From Bradyrhizobium sp. AUGA SZCCT0283 (GTDB lineage Bacteria; Pseudomonadota; Alphaproteobacteria; Rhizobiales; Xanthobacteraceae): a DNA stretch of 64,000 bases. This document shows, one piece after another, positions 43,123-50,692 of this stretch. Under the pieces are notes generated by a model, which worked only from the letters and a program-made list of their open reading frames with translations, ran no database searches and was not told the DNA's origin. The DNA is taken from positions 1 to 64,000 of the forward strand of contig NZ_JAFCLU010000034.1 of the NCBI RefSeq assembly GCF_018130385.1, in the 5' to 3' direction. The translations under genes and the position numbers were made by a program. Position 1 is the stretch's first letter, and every line of letters starts with the position of its first letter.

Positions 43123-43380
43123 ATGACCAAAGCGAAGTTTTTGATTGCTGCCGCCCTGCTGTCCGCCGCGACCCTGGCCCCGACCCTCGCCGATGCCCGC
43201 CACAATCGTCATCACCTGCACAACTGGGGGCTGCCCTACCCGATCAGCTACCTGCACAATTACGGTCCCGGACCGCAGCCCGGTACCTTCGCCTATTATG
43301 ATGGCCCCTCCACCATCCTCTGCCGCCAGGGCGCGGCTGCCTATATCGGCCAGGACCGCCGCCAGCACCCCTGCTACTAG
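43123..43380 (+). CDS. Small exported His/Tyr-rich protein
   Basis: 85 residues, ATG 43123 after TTCCGGAGAATCGAA. Signal peptide MTKAKFLIAAALLSAATLAPTLADA; the mature 60 residues are rich in His, Tyr, Gly and Pro (RHNRHHLHNWGLPYPISYLHNYGPGP) and end ILCRQGAAAYIGQDRRQHPCY with two Cys. The end plan resembles the exported protein at 25313-25651, suggesting a small family. Function unknown; metal binding by the His cluster is possible. Confidence 0.72.
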   Translation: MTKAKFLIAAALLSAATLAPTLADARHNRHHLHNWGLPYPISYLHNYGPGPQPGTFAYYDGPSTILCRQGAAAYIGQDRRQHPCY

Positions 43381-43487
43381 AGCGTTCTCCAGCGAACTGG
43401 GCACCGGTTCGCGTCAAGAAAGCGCGTCACATCAAGAATCTAGAACCCCGTTCCGATTTCAATCGGAACGGAAAAAGGTTCTAGGCT
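43378..43487. repeat. Dispersed element with long hairpin
   Basis: Begins TAGAGCGTTCTCCAGCGAA and contains a nested hairpin at 43440-43484: outer arms CTAGAACC/GGTTCTAG, inner perfect 11-bp arms CCGTTCCGATT/AATCGGAACGG with a 2-base loop. I recognise this as a repeat type common in rhizobial genomes. It directly follows the small exported gene and could terminate it. Confidence 0.75.
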
Positions 43488-43535
43488 TCCGCTGCTGGCC
43501 CTGCCGGGCCAAGTCTGATAATCGACCCGTCGCAC

Positions 43536-43612
43536 GCGCTCGTAGCTCAGCTGGATAGAGCATCGGATTTCGATTCCGAGGGTCGGGAGTTCGAATCTCT
43601 CCGAGCGCGCCA
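43536..43612 (+). tRNA. tRNA-Arg (anticodon TCG)
   Basis: Standard cloverleaf: acceptor GCGCTCG/CGAGCGC, D-arm GCTCAGCTGGATAGAGC, anticodon stem TCGGA/TCCGA with loop TTTCGAT (anticodon TCG, reading CGA), T-arm GGGAGTTCGAATCTCTC, discriminator G and encoded CCA. The putative low-oxygen gene block begins just beyond its 3' end, a typical island integration point, though no integrase is seen here. Confidence 0.95.
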
Positions 43613-43729
43613 GCCCCACTTTCACAACCTTTCATCCACCGTCGCCAGCCGGGAACGCAAAGCATTAAAAAGTAAGACTCTTCTTTGTCGCTGGAGGTCG
43701 CAGCCGGCGGACGAGCTTGAGCCGCGGGA

Positions 43730-46414
43730 TTACGACATGACTGATAGCTTTGGGCGTCGCCTGAGCTTGGTCAGGATAATGGTGACGAGTTGGATTAACA
43801 GAAATGGCGCCACACTTGACACCGCGACGATGGTCCACGTGGCGGGGTTCGGCTGGGCTAGATGCAGCACCCCTGCCATGGCGGGCCAATAGGGAGGCAG
43901 CGCCAGCAGCGCGGTGCACAGGACCAAGGCCGCCCAAACCCACGGATTGCGCGTCACCTCGTTGACGATGAGACCGGAGCCCGCGCCGCGCATATTGAAC
44001 ACATGCCAGAGCTGCGCAAAGGCCACCGTGAGGAATGTGGTAGTGACCACGGCCCTATCATCCAAGCCGGCCAAATTGGCCCACGCGAGCGCCACAAAAG
44101 TCCCTGCCGTCATGGCGAAGCTTTGGAGAACGATGGCAACCCATTGCGGTCGCCCGAGAATGGCCTCCTTCGGACTCCGCGGCGGGCGACTTAGAACATC
44201 GGGCTCGCCTTCGCTCATCGCCAGCGCAAAAGCGGGGAACACGTCCGTGATGAGGTTCAGATAGAGAATTTGCAATGGCTGGATTGGCAGAGGCAATGCC
44301 GAGGCAATGGCAAGGCCGACGATCAACACTTCCGTCAGATTGCACGACAACAGGTAAGCGGCAAATCGCCGGATGTTGCCGAATATGACACGTCCTTCCC
44401 GAATGGCCTTGACGATCGTCGGGAAGGCGTCGTCGAGCAGGATCATGGCGGCGGCCTCCCGCGCCACGTCGGTACCCCGCATGCCCATGGCGACGCCGAT
44501 GTCAGCCTGCTTCAGCGCAGGCGCATCGTTGACTCCATCGCCGGTCATGGCGACGATTTCGCCCTCCTTCTGATAAGAGCGCACGAGCGCGATCTTTTCG
44601 GCGGGGCTCACGCGCGCGAAGATGCCGACCTGCTTCAGTTCGTAGTGAGGGCGTCTGATCAAACGCTCCACTTGCCGGCCTTCGACCACCATGGCCGCAT
44701 GTTCCTCCAGCCCCACCGCGCGAGCGATGCTACGGGCGGTAGCGGCATGATCTCCGGTCACCATGATGACGCGGATGCCGGCACGCTGGCAGTCCCGAAT
44801 AGCATGCGGAACGTCCGCACGAGCGGGATCCTCGAGGCCGAGCAGTCCAAGAAACGTCAGTCCCTCATATGGCGCCGCCGCAGGATCCGCCTCCGTTTTG
44901 CTCGCGCAGGCAAGCACGCGCAAACCGTTGCGCCCGAGTTCCTCAACGCGATCGGTCCATTGCCGACGGGCTATTTCGTTCAGCGTCGTCTCGCCCGCCT
45001 CAGAAAGTACGTGGCTGCACGTTTTCAGCACGGCTTCCGATGCTCCCTTGACGGCGAAAAAGTACTCGCCGGCGTGTCGGTGCACGGTAGCCATCATCTT
45101 GCTGTCCGCTTCAAAGGCATGCTTGCGGACGACGGGCGCGCTGTGGAGAAGATCACGCCGGCTCAGGCCCGCTGCCCGGCCCGCCCGGAGCAGGGCAATT
45201 TCCATTGGATCGCCGCTATGCGCCGCCCCTTCGTGACCGAGCGTGGCATCGTTGCATAAGAGGGCTACTTCAAGTAGCCGTCGGACCAGAGCATCGCCCG
45301 TAATCGGTGACTTGCCGGCGGTATCCACTTCTCCCGAAGCCACCCACAGGCGGCGAACGATCATCCTGTTCTCGGTCAGGGTGCCCGTCTTATCGGTGAG
45401 AATCACTGTGGTCGCCCCCAACGTCTCCACCGCCGAAAGGCGCTCAATCAAAGCGTTCTGCCGAGCCATCCGCCACATTCCCCGGGCGAGCGCAAGCGTA
45501 GCGACAATCGGGAGGCCCTCCGGAATAGCGGCAACCGCCAAGGCGATAGCCGCTTCGACCATCAGAAAAGTGTCCTTGCCGGTCGACAAGCCAAGCGCGG
45601 CGATGGCCAAAGTCAGAATTCCGATGGCCCACACAAGCTGCGCCGACAAGTGCGTAAGCCGGCGTTCGAGCGGAGAGCTTTCCGGCTCTGCCTTTTCAAC
45701 GAGCTGTGAGATACGACCGAGCTCGGTGTTTAGGCCGGTGCCGACTACCACGCCGACTCCACTGCCGCGGATCGCGGCTGTTCCCTTGAAAAGCATGCAG
45801 CAACGTTCGGTAATTCTGGCGCTCTCGACTACTGGCTCGGGCCCTTTTTCGACCGGCACCGACTCGCCCGTGAGCGTGGATTCGTCGGCGCCGAGATGAG
45901 AGGCCTCCACAATGCGGAGATCGGCGGAGATCGCATCGCCGCTTTCGACCAACACGATATCGCCTGGAACCAGCTCCTCGGCGGGGATGACACGGACGTG
46001 CCCGCCGCGGCGAATGCGTGCCGATCGTCGCCCCAGCGCGCGCAGCGCCTCGATGGAACGCGCAGCCCGGATCTCAGTGAAGAATCCAATCAAGCTATTG
46101 ATCGCGAGCACAGTCGCTATAGCAGCGCCCTCCTCGACCTCGCCGAAATAGAAGGCCAGCGCCGCGGCTGCGGACAACAGATAAACAACCGGGCTCCGTA
46201 GTTGGTGGATCAACACTGTGAAAGCGCTGATTGGCTGGCGTGCGACAATCGTGTTGGGCCCGACCCGGCGCAATCGCTCCAACGCCTGCCTGTTGTCGAG
46301 GCCTTCGTCGACGGTGACACTCAGGGCGCCGAGGACGCTTTGAACCTCCGTCGAATGCGGTGCGGCAGGAACCAGGTCTTGACCCTCAAACGGTGCTCTG
46401 ACATTCGTAGACAT
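43730..46414 (-). CDS. P2-type cation-transporting ATPase
   Basis: 894 residues. Cation-ATPase N-domain, E1-E2 actuator with TGES (DESTLTGESVPVEKG), M4 motif PEGLP, phosphorylation site DKTGTLT (Asp near 339), a hinge MTGDGVNDAPALKQADIGVAMG, and a C-terminal set of six helices with NLITDVFPAFALAM. This is the P-II (calcium/cation) class found in bacteria, not the copper or zinc P1B class. It would pump calcium or another cation across the inner membrane. A FixK/FNR-like box lies 34-47 bases upstream of the ATG, implying induction at low oxygen. Confidence 0.93.
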   Translation of the reverse strand: MSTNVRAPFEGQDLVPAAPHSTEVQSVLGALSVTVDEGLDNRQALERLRRVGPNTIVARQPISAFTVLIHQLRSPVVYLLSAAAALAFYFGEVEEGAAIATVLAINSLIGFFTEIRAARSIEALRALGRRSARIRRGGHVRVIPAEELVPGDIVLVESGDAISADLRIVEASHLGADESTLTGESVPVEKGPEPVVESARITERCCMLFKGTAAIRGSGVGVVVGTGLNTELGRISQLVEKAEPESSPLERRLTHLSAQLVWAIGILTLAIAALGLSTGKDTFLMVEAAIALAVAAIPEGLPIVATLALARGMWRMARQNALIERLSAVETLGATTVILTDKTGTLTENRMIVRRLWVASGEVDTAGKSPITGDALVRRLLEVALLCNDATLGHEGAAHSGDPMEIALLRAGRAAGLSRRDLLHSAPVVRKHAFEADSKMMATVHRHAGEYFFAVKGASEAVLKTCSHVLSEAGETTLNEIARRQWTDRVEELGRNGLRVLACASKTEADPAAAPYEGLTFLGLLGLEDPARADVPHAIRDCQRAGIRVIMVTGDHAATARSIARAVGLEEHAAMVVEGRQVERLIRRPHYELKQVGIFARVSPAEKIALVRSYQKEGEIVAMTGDGVNDAPALKQADIGVAMGMRGTDVAREAAAMILLDDAFPTIVKAIREGRVIFGNIRRFAAYLLSCNLTEVLIVGLAIASALPLPIQPLQILYLNLITDVFPAFALAMSEGEPDVLSRPPRSPKEAILGRPQWVAIVLQSFAMTAGTFVALAWANLAGLDDRAVVTTTFLTVAFAQLWHVFNMRGAGSGLIVNEVTRNPWVWAALVLCTALLALPPYWPAMAGVLHLAQPNPATWTIVAVSSVAPFLLIQLVTIILTKLRRRPKLSVMS

Positions 46415-46447
46415 TTATTTAGTATAGGCTGAACATCCCGCCGGCCG

Positions 46448-46461
46448 TTGACCTGCATCAG
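46448..46461 (-). promoter_or_regulatory. FixK/FNR-like box upstream of the P-type ATPase
   Basis: TTGACCTGCATCAG matches TTGAN-N4-NTCAA with one mismatch in the last base. Its centre is about 40 bases before the ATPase start codon. Confidence 0.55.
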
Positions 46462-46769
46462 AGGGCGGTCTGTCTGAACAACACGAGCCACCCATCAATG
46501 GGCCAGATGGTCTTGTGATCTGCGCGACGTTCCTGAAGTCTTGAAGACGCGGCTGGATGCGGCTGGAGCTTCGCTCGGCGAGAATTGATCCAGAACCTCT
46601 CCGCGGCTGCACAGTCCGGCGGGACTCGAACGACGGGAGCGCCGAGGGCGCCGCGCAGTTTTCTGTCTGTCCGCCCCTCTCTCCACCTACCGCTTCACCT
46701 ACCCATCTACCAATCCCCCTTACAAATCTCTCACTGTGACCCGAGGATAGGGCTATCTGGGACACCGCT

Positions 46770-46783
46770 TTGATCTGGCGCAA
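46770..46783. promoter_or_regulatory. Orphan FixK2-like box
   Basis: TTGATCTGGCGCAA fits the Bradyrhizobium FixK2 pattern TTG(A/C)-N6-(T/G)CAA. It overlaps a second palindrome TGATCT-N7-AGATCA (46771-46789). The nearest annotated starts are over 300 bases away, so its target is unknown. Confidence 0.5.
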
Positions 46784-47216
46784 AGATCAGGCCCTTTATT
46801 GCTGTCTCGCGGGCCCAAATTGCCTCGTCCTTTTTGCCTGTCCTTATAGTTCGATCTGGATTTTCTGCGAACCGTTCTCGCCGGTAGCCGAAGCCGCTAG
46901 TGCGGTGTCAGTTCCGCTCGCGTCCGCGGTTGGCGTCCGCCACGGTTATTGATCGCTGGATTGGTAAACTCGCCAAAAAAGACGACGGATGCAGGACCGT
47001 TGGCGCAATAGCGTGCGCAACCTGAAAATGAATTGCGGCATTCGACAGACTTTAGCCTCTACAGCAAACAGCTGCCATTGAGCGCCCACTTCGCGAAAGC
47101 CATAAGACTATGCTCGTCGGGGCGCTACCAACCCCAATCTTCGTACGCGGCCATCCGATTTCCGCGATCGCATCACAACGACCAGGTCGATGGCGTCAAA
47201 CAGCCGGGCGGCCCCC

Positions 47217-47474
47217 TTACGTCTTGCTCGTTCCGAGTTTCGCCGCGATGTACGCCACCGCGCCGTCGAGGGTGACAAGCTTTGGATAGTCGAGCTCAGG
47301 TATTTCGACCCCGAGTCGATGGTGAATGGCCGTGACGAAGTTCAGGAAATCCATGGAGTCGATGTCGAGGGCCTCGCGCAGATCCGCGGCCGGATCGACG
47401 CTCGCCAGATCAACCTCGGGCGCGATGTTGTTAAGCTCTTCCTGCACCACCTGACGAATGTCGATGTCATTCAT
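47217..47474 (-). CDS. Acyl carrier protein in pyruvate dehydrogenase operon
   Basis: 85 residues. MNDIDIRQVVQEELNNIAPEVDLASVDPAADLREALDIDSMDFLNFVTAIHHRLGVEIPE: phosphopantetheine-accepting S40 in the DSMDF motif with acidic helix II. It is not the fatty-acid AcpP sequence (no DSLDTVEL); it resembles specialised carriers. Its start overlaps the stop of the E2 gene by ATGA, so it is the fifth gene of the operon. Role unknown: it may carry an acyl group passed from the co-encoded acyl-CoA synthetase or dehydrogenase. Confidence 0.88.
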   Translation of the reverse strand: MNDIDIRQVVQEELNNIAPEVDLASVDPAADLREALDIDSMDFLNFVTAIHHRLGVEIPELDYPKLVTLDGAVAYIAAKLGTSKT

Positions 47475-48670
47475 AGCTTGTCTGGCTCCTGCAGCAGGCG
47501 GCCGATCTCGGCCAGGAACAATGCGCCCGCATGTCCATCGCTGACGCGATGATCGGCAGACAGCGTGATGGTGACCACCGAACGTGGACCGATGGCGCCG
47601 TCGATAACCCATGGCCGCGTCACCATCTTGCCGATACCGACAATCGCCACCTGTGGCGGATAGATAATGCCGTACAGCGTTTCGACACCGCGTTCCCCGA
47701 GACTCGTAACCGTGATTGTCGGATCGGAAAACTCCGAGCTGCGAATGCGGCCGGCACGGGTTCGTTGAACGAGGTCGCGCATACGCGCCATCAACTCATC
47801 GACCGAGGTTCGATCGGCTTGATGCAGGGCTGGCGCCGCCAACCCGCCACCGCGAATGGCGATGGCGACGCCGACATGCACCGCGCTCGCCGGTTCGAAT
47901 TTGCCATCGCGGTAGAACCCGTTAAACGCGGGGAAGCGGCGCGCAGCCAGAGCAAGCGCCTTGATGGCGAGCGCGCCGATCAACAGTCGGTCGTCGGGCG
48001 GCCGCGCCGCGTTCGTGCGGGTCAACCATTGCACGCAGGCCGTGACGTCGACGTCATGCGCGAGATAATAGTGGGGAATTTCCCGCTTTGATCGCGCCAT
48101 GGCGGCGGCAATTGCCGATCGCATCGCGTCAAGATCGAGCCCGGGCGCTCGCTTCCGTTCCGGTGGTGCGACGGCCTCGCCGAGACGGCGCTCGACGTCC
48201 GCATAGACGATCGCGCCGGCCGGGCCGCTTCCGCTCACCGTCGAGAGATCGATCCCGCACGCTTCGGCGAGCCGCCGCGCGGCTGGCGACACCCGCGCGC
48301 GTGCCGCCGCGGCTGGCGAGACGGGCGGTGGCGATGGCGGGGTAACGGGCGCCCGCACCAAAGGCGGCGTCGCGAGCGGGACGGCCGGCGCCGCCGGCGG
48401 CGGAGCGGCTGCTACCGCGCCAGGCGGTCCTTCGGGTTCGGTCTGGATCCGCGCCAAGGGCGTCCCGACCGGCACCTTGGTGTCGACACCGACGAGAAGC
48501 TGCTCGATCTTGCCGGCCTCGAAGATTTCGATCTCGATCGCGCCTTTCTGGGTCTCGACCACGGCAACGATGTCGCCGGGCTTGACCCGATCGCCCGGTT
48601 TGACCAGCCACTCCACCAGCGTGCCGGCTTCCATGTCGGCACCGAGGGAGGGCATGCGGAATTCGGTCAC
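47471..48670 (-). CDS. Dihydrolipoamide acyltransferase (E2) of a pyruvate dehydrogenase-type complex
   Basis: 399 residues from GTG 48670. A lipoyl domain at 1-78 carries K42 in ETQKGAIEIEIFEAG, an Ala/Pro-rich linker follows, then a peripheral-subunit-binding domain (SPAARRLAEACGIDLSTVSGSGPAGAIVYADVE) and a catalytic core with HRVSDGHAGALFLAEIG (catalytic His). Lipoate would be supplied through LipB. It transfers the acetyl group to CoA. The start is three bases after the E1beta stop, overlapping ACP at the other end. No E3 gene is adjacent; a housekeeping dihydrolipoamide dehydrogenase must be used. Confidence 0.92.
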   Translation of the reverse strand: MTEFRMPSLGADMEAGTLVEWLVKPGDRVKPGDIVAVVETQKGAIEIEIFEAGKIEQLLVGVDTKVPVGTPLARIQTEPEGPPGAVAAAPPPAAPAVPLATPPLVRAPVTPPSPPPVSPAAAARARVSPAARRLAEACGIDLSTVSGSGPAGAIVYADVERRLGEAVAPPERKRAPGLDLDAMRSAIAAAMARSKREIPHYYLAHDVDVTACVQWLTRTNAARPPDDRLLIGALAIKALALAARRFPAFNGFYRDGKFEPASAVHVGVAIAIRGGGLAAPALHQADRTSVDELMARMRDLVQRTRAGRIRSSEFSDPTITVTSLGERGVETLYGIIYPPQVAIVGIGKMVTRPWVIDGAIGPRSVVTITLSADHRVSDGHAGALFLAEIGRLLQEPDKL

Positions 48671-48673
48671 GGT

Positions 48674-49681
48674 TTATGCCCGCCCAAACACGGCTTTGGC
48701 GGCCGCGACGATATTGGGCACCTGCGGGATGGCCGCATTCTCGAGATGCCGGGCATATGGAATTGGCACCTCCGCGCTGCACACCCGGCCGATCGGGGCA
48801 TCCAGTTCCCAGAATACCTGCTCGACCATACGCATGCCAATTTCCGCCGACAGGCTGCCACTCCGCCACCCTTCGTCGACGATGATCGCTCGGCGCGTCC
48901 TGGCGACCGACGTCATGATGGTCGCGTCATCGAGCGGCCTCAGGCTGCGCAAATCGATCACCTCCGCATCGATATTCTCGCCAGCAAGGACCGTGGCGGC
49001 TTCGAGCGTCTTCCACAGCGAACCGCCGTAGGTGATGAGCGAAATATCGCGCCCGGGCCGCCGAACTGCGGCCTTGTCGATATTCACCGGGCCAGCGTCA
49101 GCGGCCAGCTTTCCCGTCATGTTGTAAAGCATCACGTTTTCGAAGATCAGCGCCGGATCAGGGTCCTGCAACGCCATCCACAACATGCCGCGCGCATCCT
49201 CCACGGTCGCCGGCGCCAGCACCTTGATACCCGGTATATGCGCATACCAGCCTTCGAGGCTATGCGAATGCTGGGCCGCTAACTGGCGGCCGGCGCCCGT
49301 CGCCATGCGAATGACCAGCGGAACACCGAACTGATTTCCCGACATGTGGCGCACGGTAACCGCGCTATTGAAAATTTGGTCGAGCGCGAGAAGGCTGAAA
49401 TTTACCGTCATCAACTCGACGATTGGGCGCATACCGGCCATCGCCGCGCCGATGCCGGCGCCGGTGAAGCCGGACTCCGACAGGGGCGTATCGCGGATCC
49501 GCTCGGGGCCGAACTCGGCCAGGAGTCCCTTGCTCACCGCATAGCAGCCGCCATAGCGGCCGACATCCTCACCCATTAGAAAGACGCGGTCATCGCGGCG
49601 CATTGCATCGCGGATCGCCTCACGCACCGCGTCGCGGTAGGTGAGTTCGGTCGTTCCGGGATGGATCATCTCTTGCGGCAT
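48674..49681 (-). CDS. pdhB: Pyruvate dehydrogenase E1 beta subunit
   Basis: 335 residues from ATG 49681 with GAGGTG before it. TYRDAVREAIRDAMRRDDRVFLMGEDVGRYGGCYAVSKGLLAEFGPERIRDTPLSESGFTGAGIGAAMAG and VIDLRSLRPLDDATIMTSVARTRRAIIVDEGWRSGSLSAEI match 2-oxoacid dehydrogenase E1beta (transketolase-like pyrimidine and C-terminal domains). Pairs with E1alpha encoded six bases upstream to decarboxylate pyruvate or a related 2-oxoacid. An acetoin-dehydrogenase role is an alternative. Confidence 0.92.
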   Translation of the reverse strand: MPQEMIHPGTTELTYRDAVREAIRDAMRRDDRVFLMGEDVGRYGGCYAVSKGLLAEFGPERIRDTPLSESGFTGAGIGAAMAGMRPIVELMTVNFSLLALDQIFNSAVTVRHMSGNQFGVPLVIRMATGAGRQLAAQHSHSLEGWYAHIPGIKVLAPATVEDARGMLWMALQDPDPALIFENVMLYNMTGKLAADAGPVNIDKAAVRRPGRDISLITYGGSLWKTLEAATVLAGENIDAEVIDLRSLRPLDDATIMTSVARTRRAIIVDEGWRSGSLSAEIGMRMVEQVFWELDAPIGRVCSAEVPIPYARHLENAAIPQVPNIVAAAKAVFGRA

Positions 49682-49687
49682 GACACC

Positions 49688-50692
49688 TCAGCGATCGGCT
49701 TGCGCGGCTGCTTCTGCGTAGGTGAAGCGGGTGAGCTGCTCGACCGGTTCCCATGTCCCGGCTTCGCCGAATGCGACTGCCTCAGCAATCTCGGCCGCCA
49801 CTTCGGACTCCATGCGCGCCAGGTCTTCCGGATGAATCAGGTGATTGGCCTCCAGCCACCCCTGATAGCGCACGATCGGTTCCTTGTGCCGCCAGACCTC
49901 GACCTCGGCCTTGTCGCGATACAGTTGAGCGTCGAACATCGAATGCGCGCGCAACCGATAAGTCCGGCATTCCAAAAAATAGGGTTTGCGGGTTTCGCGT
50001 ACGGCCTGCACCGCCCGGCGCGCGGCGGCCTCGACGGCGATTACATCCATGCCATCGACCGCTTCGGAAGCGATCTGATAGCACGCCGCCTTGCGCTGAA
50101 TATTGGTTTCAGATTCCGAAATGGCCAGGGCCGTTCCCATGGCGTAAAGGTTGTTTTCGCATACGAACAGCACCGGCAATCCCCAAAGCGCGGCCAGATT
50201 CAAACTTTCATGAAACTCGCCCTCGGCAACAGCGCCCTCGCCGAAGAAGCAGGCCGTGATGCTATCGTCACCGCGCATGCGATCGGCGAGCGCAAGTCCG
50301 ACCGCCGTCGGCAGACCGCCGCCCACGATGGCGTTGCCGCCATAGAAATTTGTCGCACGATCGAACAGGTGCATGGAGCCGCCGCGTCCCCGGCTGCAGC
50401 CATCCTGCTTCCCGTACATCTCCGCAAGCACCGTGGTCATCGGCACGCCGCGCACCAGGGCGTGTCCATGCTCGCGGTAGGTTGCCACGATCCTGTCGCG
50501 CTTCTCCAGCACCGGGATGACGCCGACGGCAACCGCTTCCTCGCCGTCGTAGAGGTGCATGAAGCCCCGGATCTTTTCCTGGGTGTAGAGTTCGGCGCAC
50601 TTGGCCTCGAAGCGACGAATACGGATCATCTGCTTCAACAAGCCCAGCATGTGTTCGCGCGACAGGCGCGGCTTGTCGGTGGGCGGGGTCAT
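49688..50692 (-). CDS. pdhA: Pyruvate dehydrogenase E1 alpha subunit
   Basis: 334 residues. Thiamine diphosphate-dependent: YGGNAIVGGGLPTAVGLALADRM and GEGAVAEGEFHESLNLAALWGLPVLFVCENNLYAMGT form the TPP/Mg motif; RTYRLRAHSMFDAQLYRDKAEVEVWRHKEPI contains the phosphorylation-loop region typical of PDH E1alpha rather than branched-chain enzymes. The ATG overlaps the acyl-CoA synthetase stop (ATGA). Second gene of the operon. Confidence 0.92.
   Translation of the reverse strand: MTPPTDKPRLSREHMLGLLKQMIRIRRFEAKCAELYTQEKIRGFMHLYDGEEAVAVGVIPVLEKRDRIVATYREHGHALVRGVPMTTVLAEMYGKQDGCSRGRGGSMHLFDRATNFYGGNAIVGGGLPTAVGLALADRMRGDDSITACFFGEGAVAEGEFHESLNLAALWGLPVLFVCENNLYAMGTALAISESETNIQRKAACYQIASEAVDGMDVIAVEAAARRAVQAVRETRKPYFLECRTYRLRAHSMFDAQLYRDKAEVEVWRHKEPIVRYQGWLEANHLIHPEDLARMESEVAAEIAEAVAFGEAGTWEPVEQLTRFTYAEAAAQADR

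Larger units (their letters stand above)
46415..47216. other. 802-bp non-coding gap with an orphan FixK box
   Basis: No credible gene on either strand: frames lack ribosome sites and familiar domains. It contains two FixK/FNR-like boxes (46448-46461 for the ATPase; 46770-46783 with no gene following) and an unusual pyrimidine-rich stretch near 46677-46730 with repeated CCTACC/CTACC. The right end receives the convergent 3' end of the ACP operon. It may hide a small RNA. Confidence 0.55.

Noticed and set aside
46613..46633. T-arm-like sequence (GTTCGAGTCC on the minus strand)
   Set aside because: No D-arm, anticodon stem or acceptor pairing around it; at most a coincidental or decayed attachment fragment.
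46770..46952. Short plus-strand frame starting inside the orphan FixK box
   Set aside because: No ribosome site, Cys/Trp-rich unlikely composition and no family resemblance.
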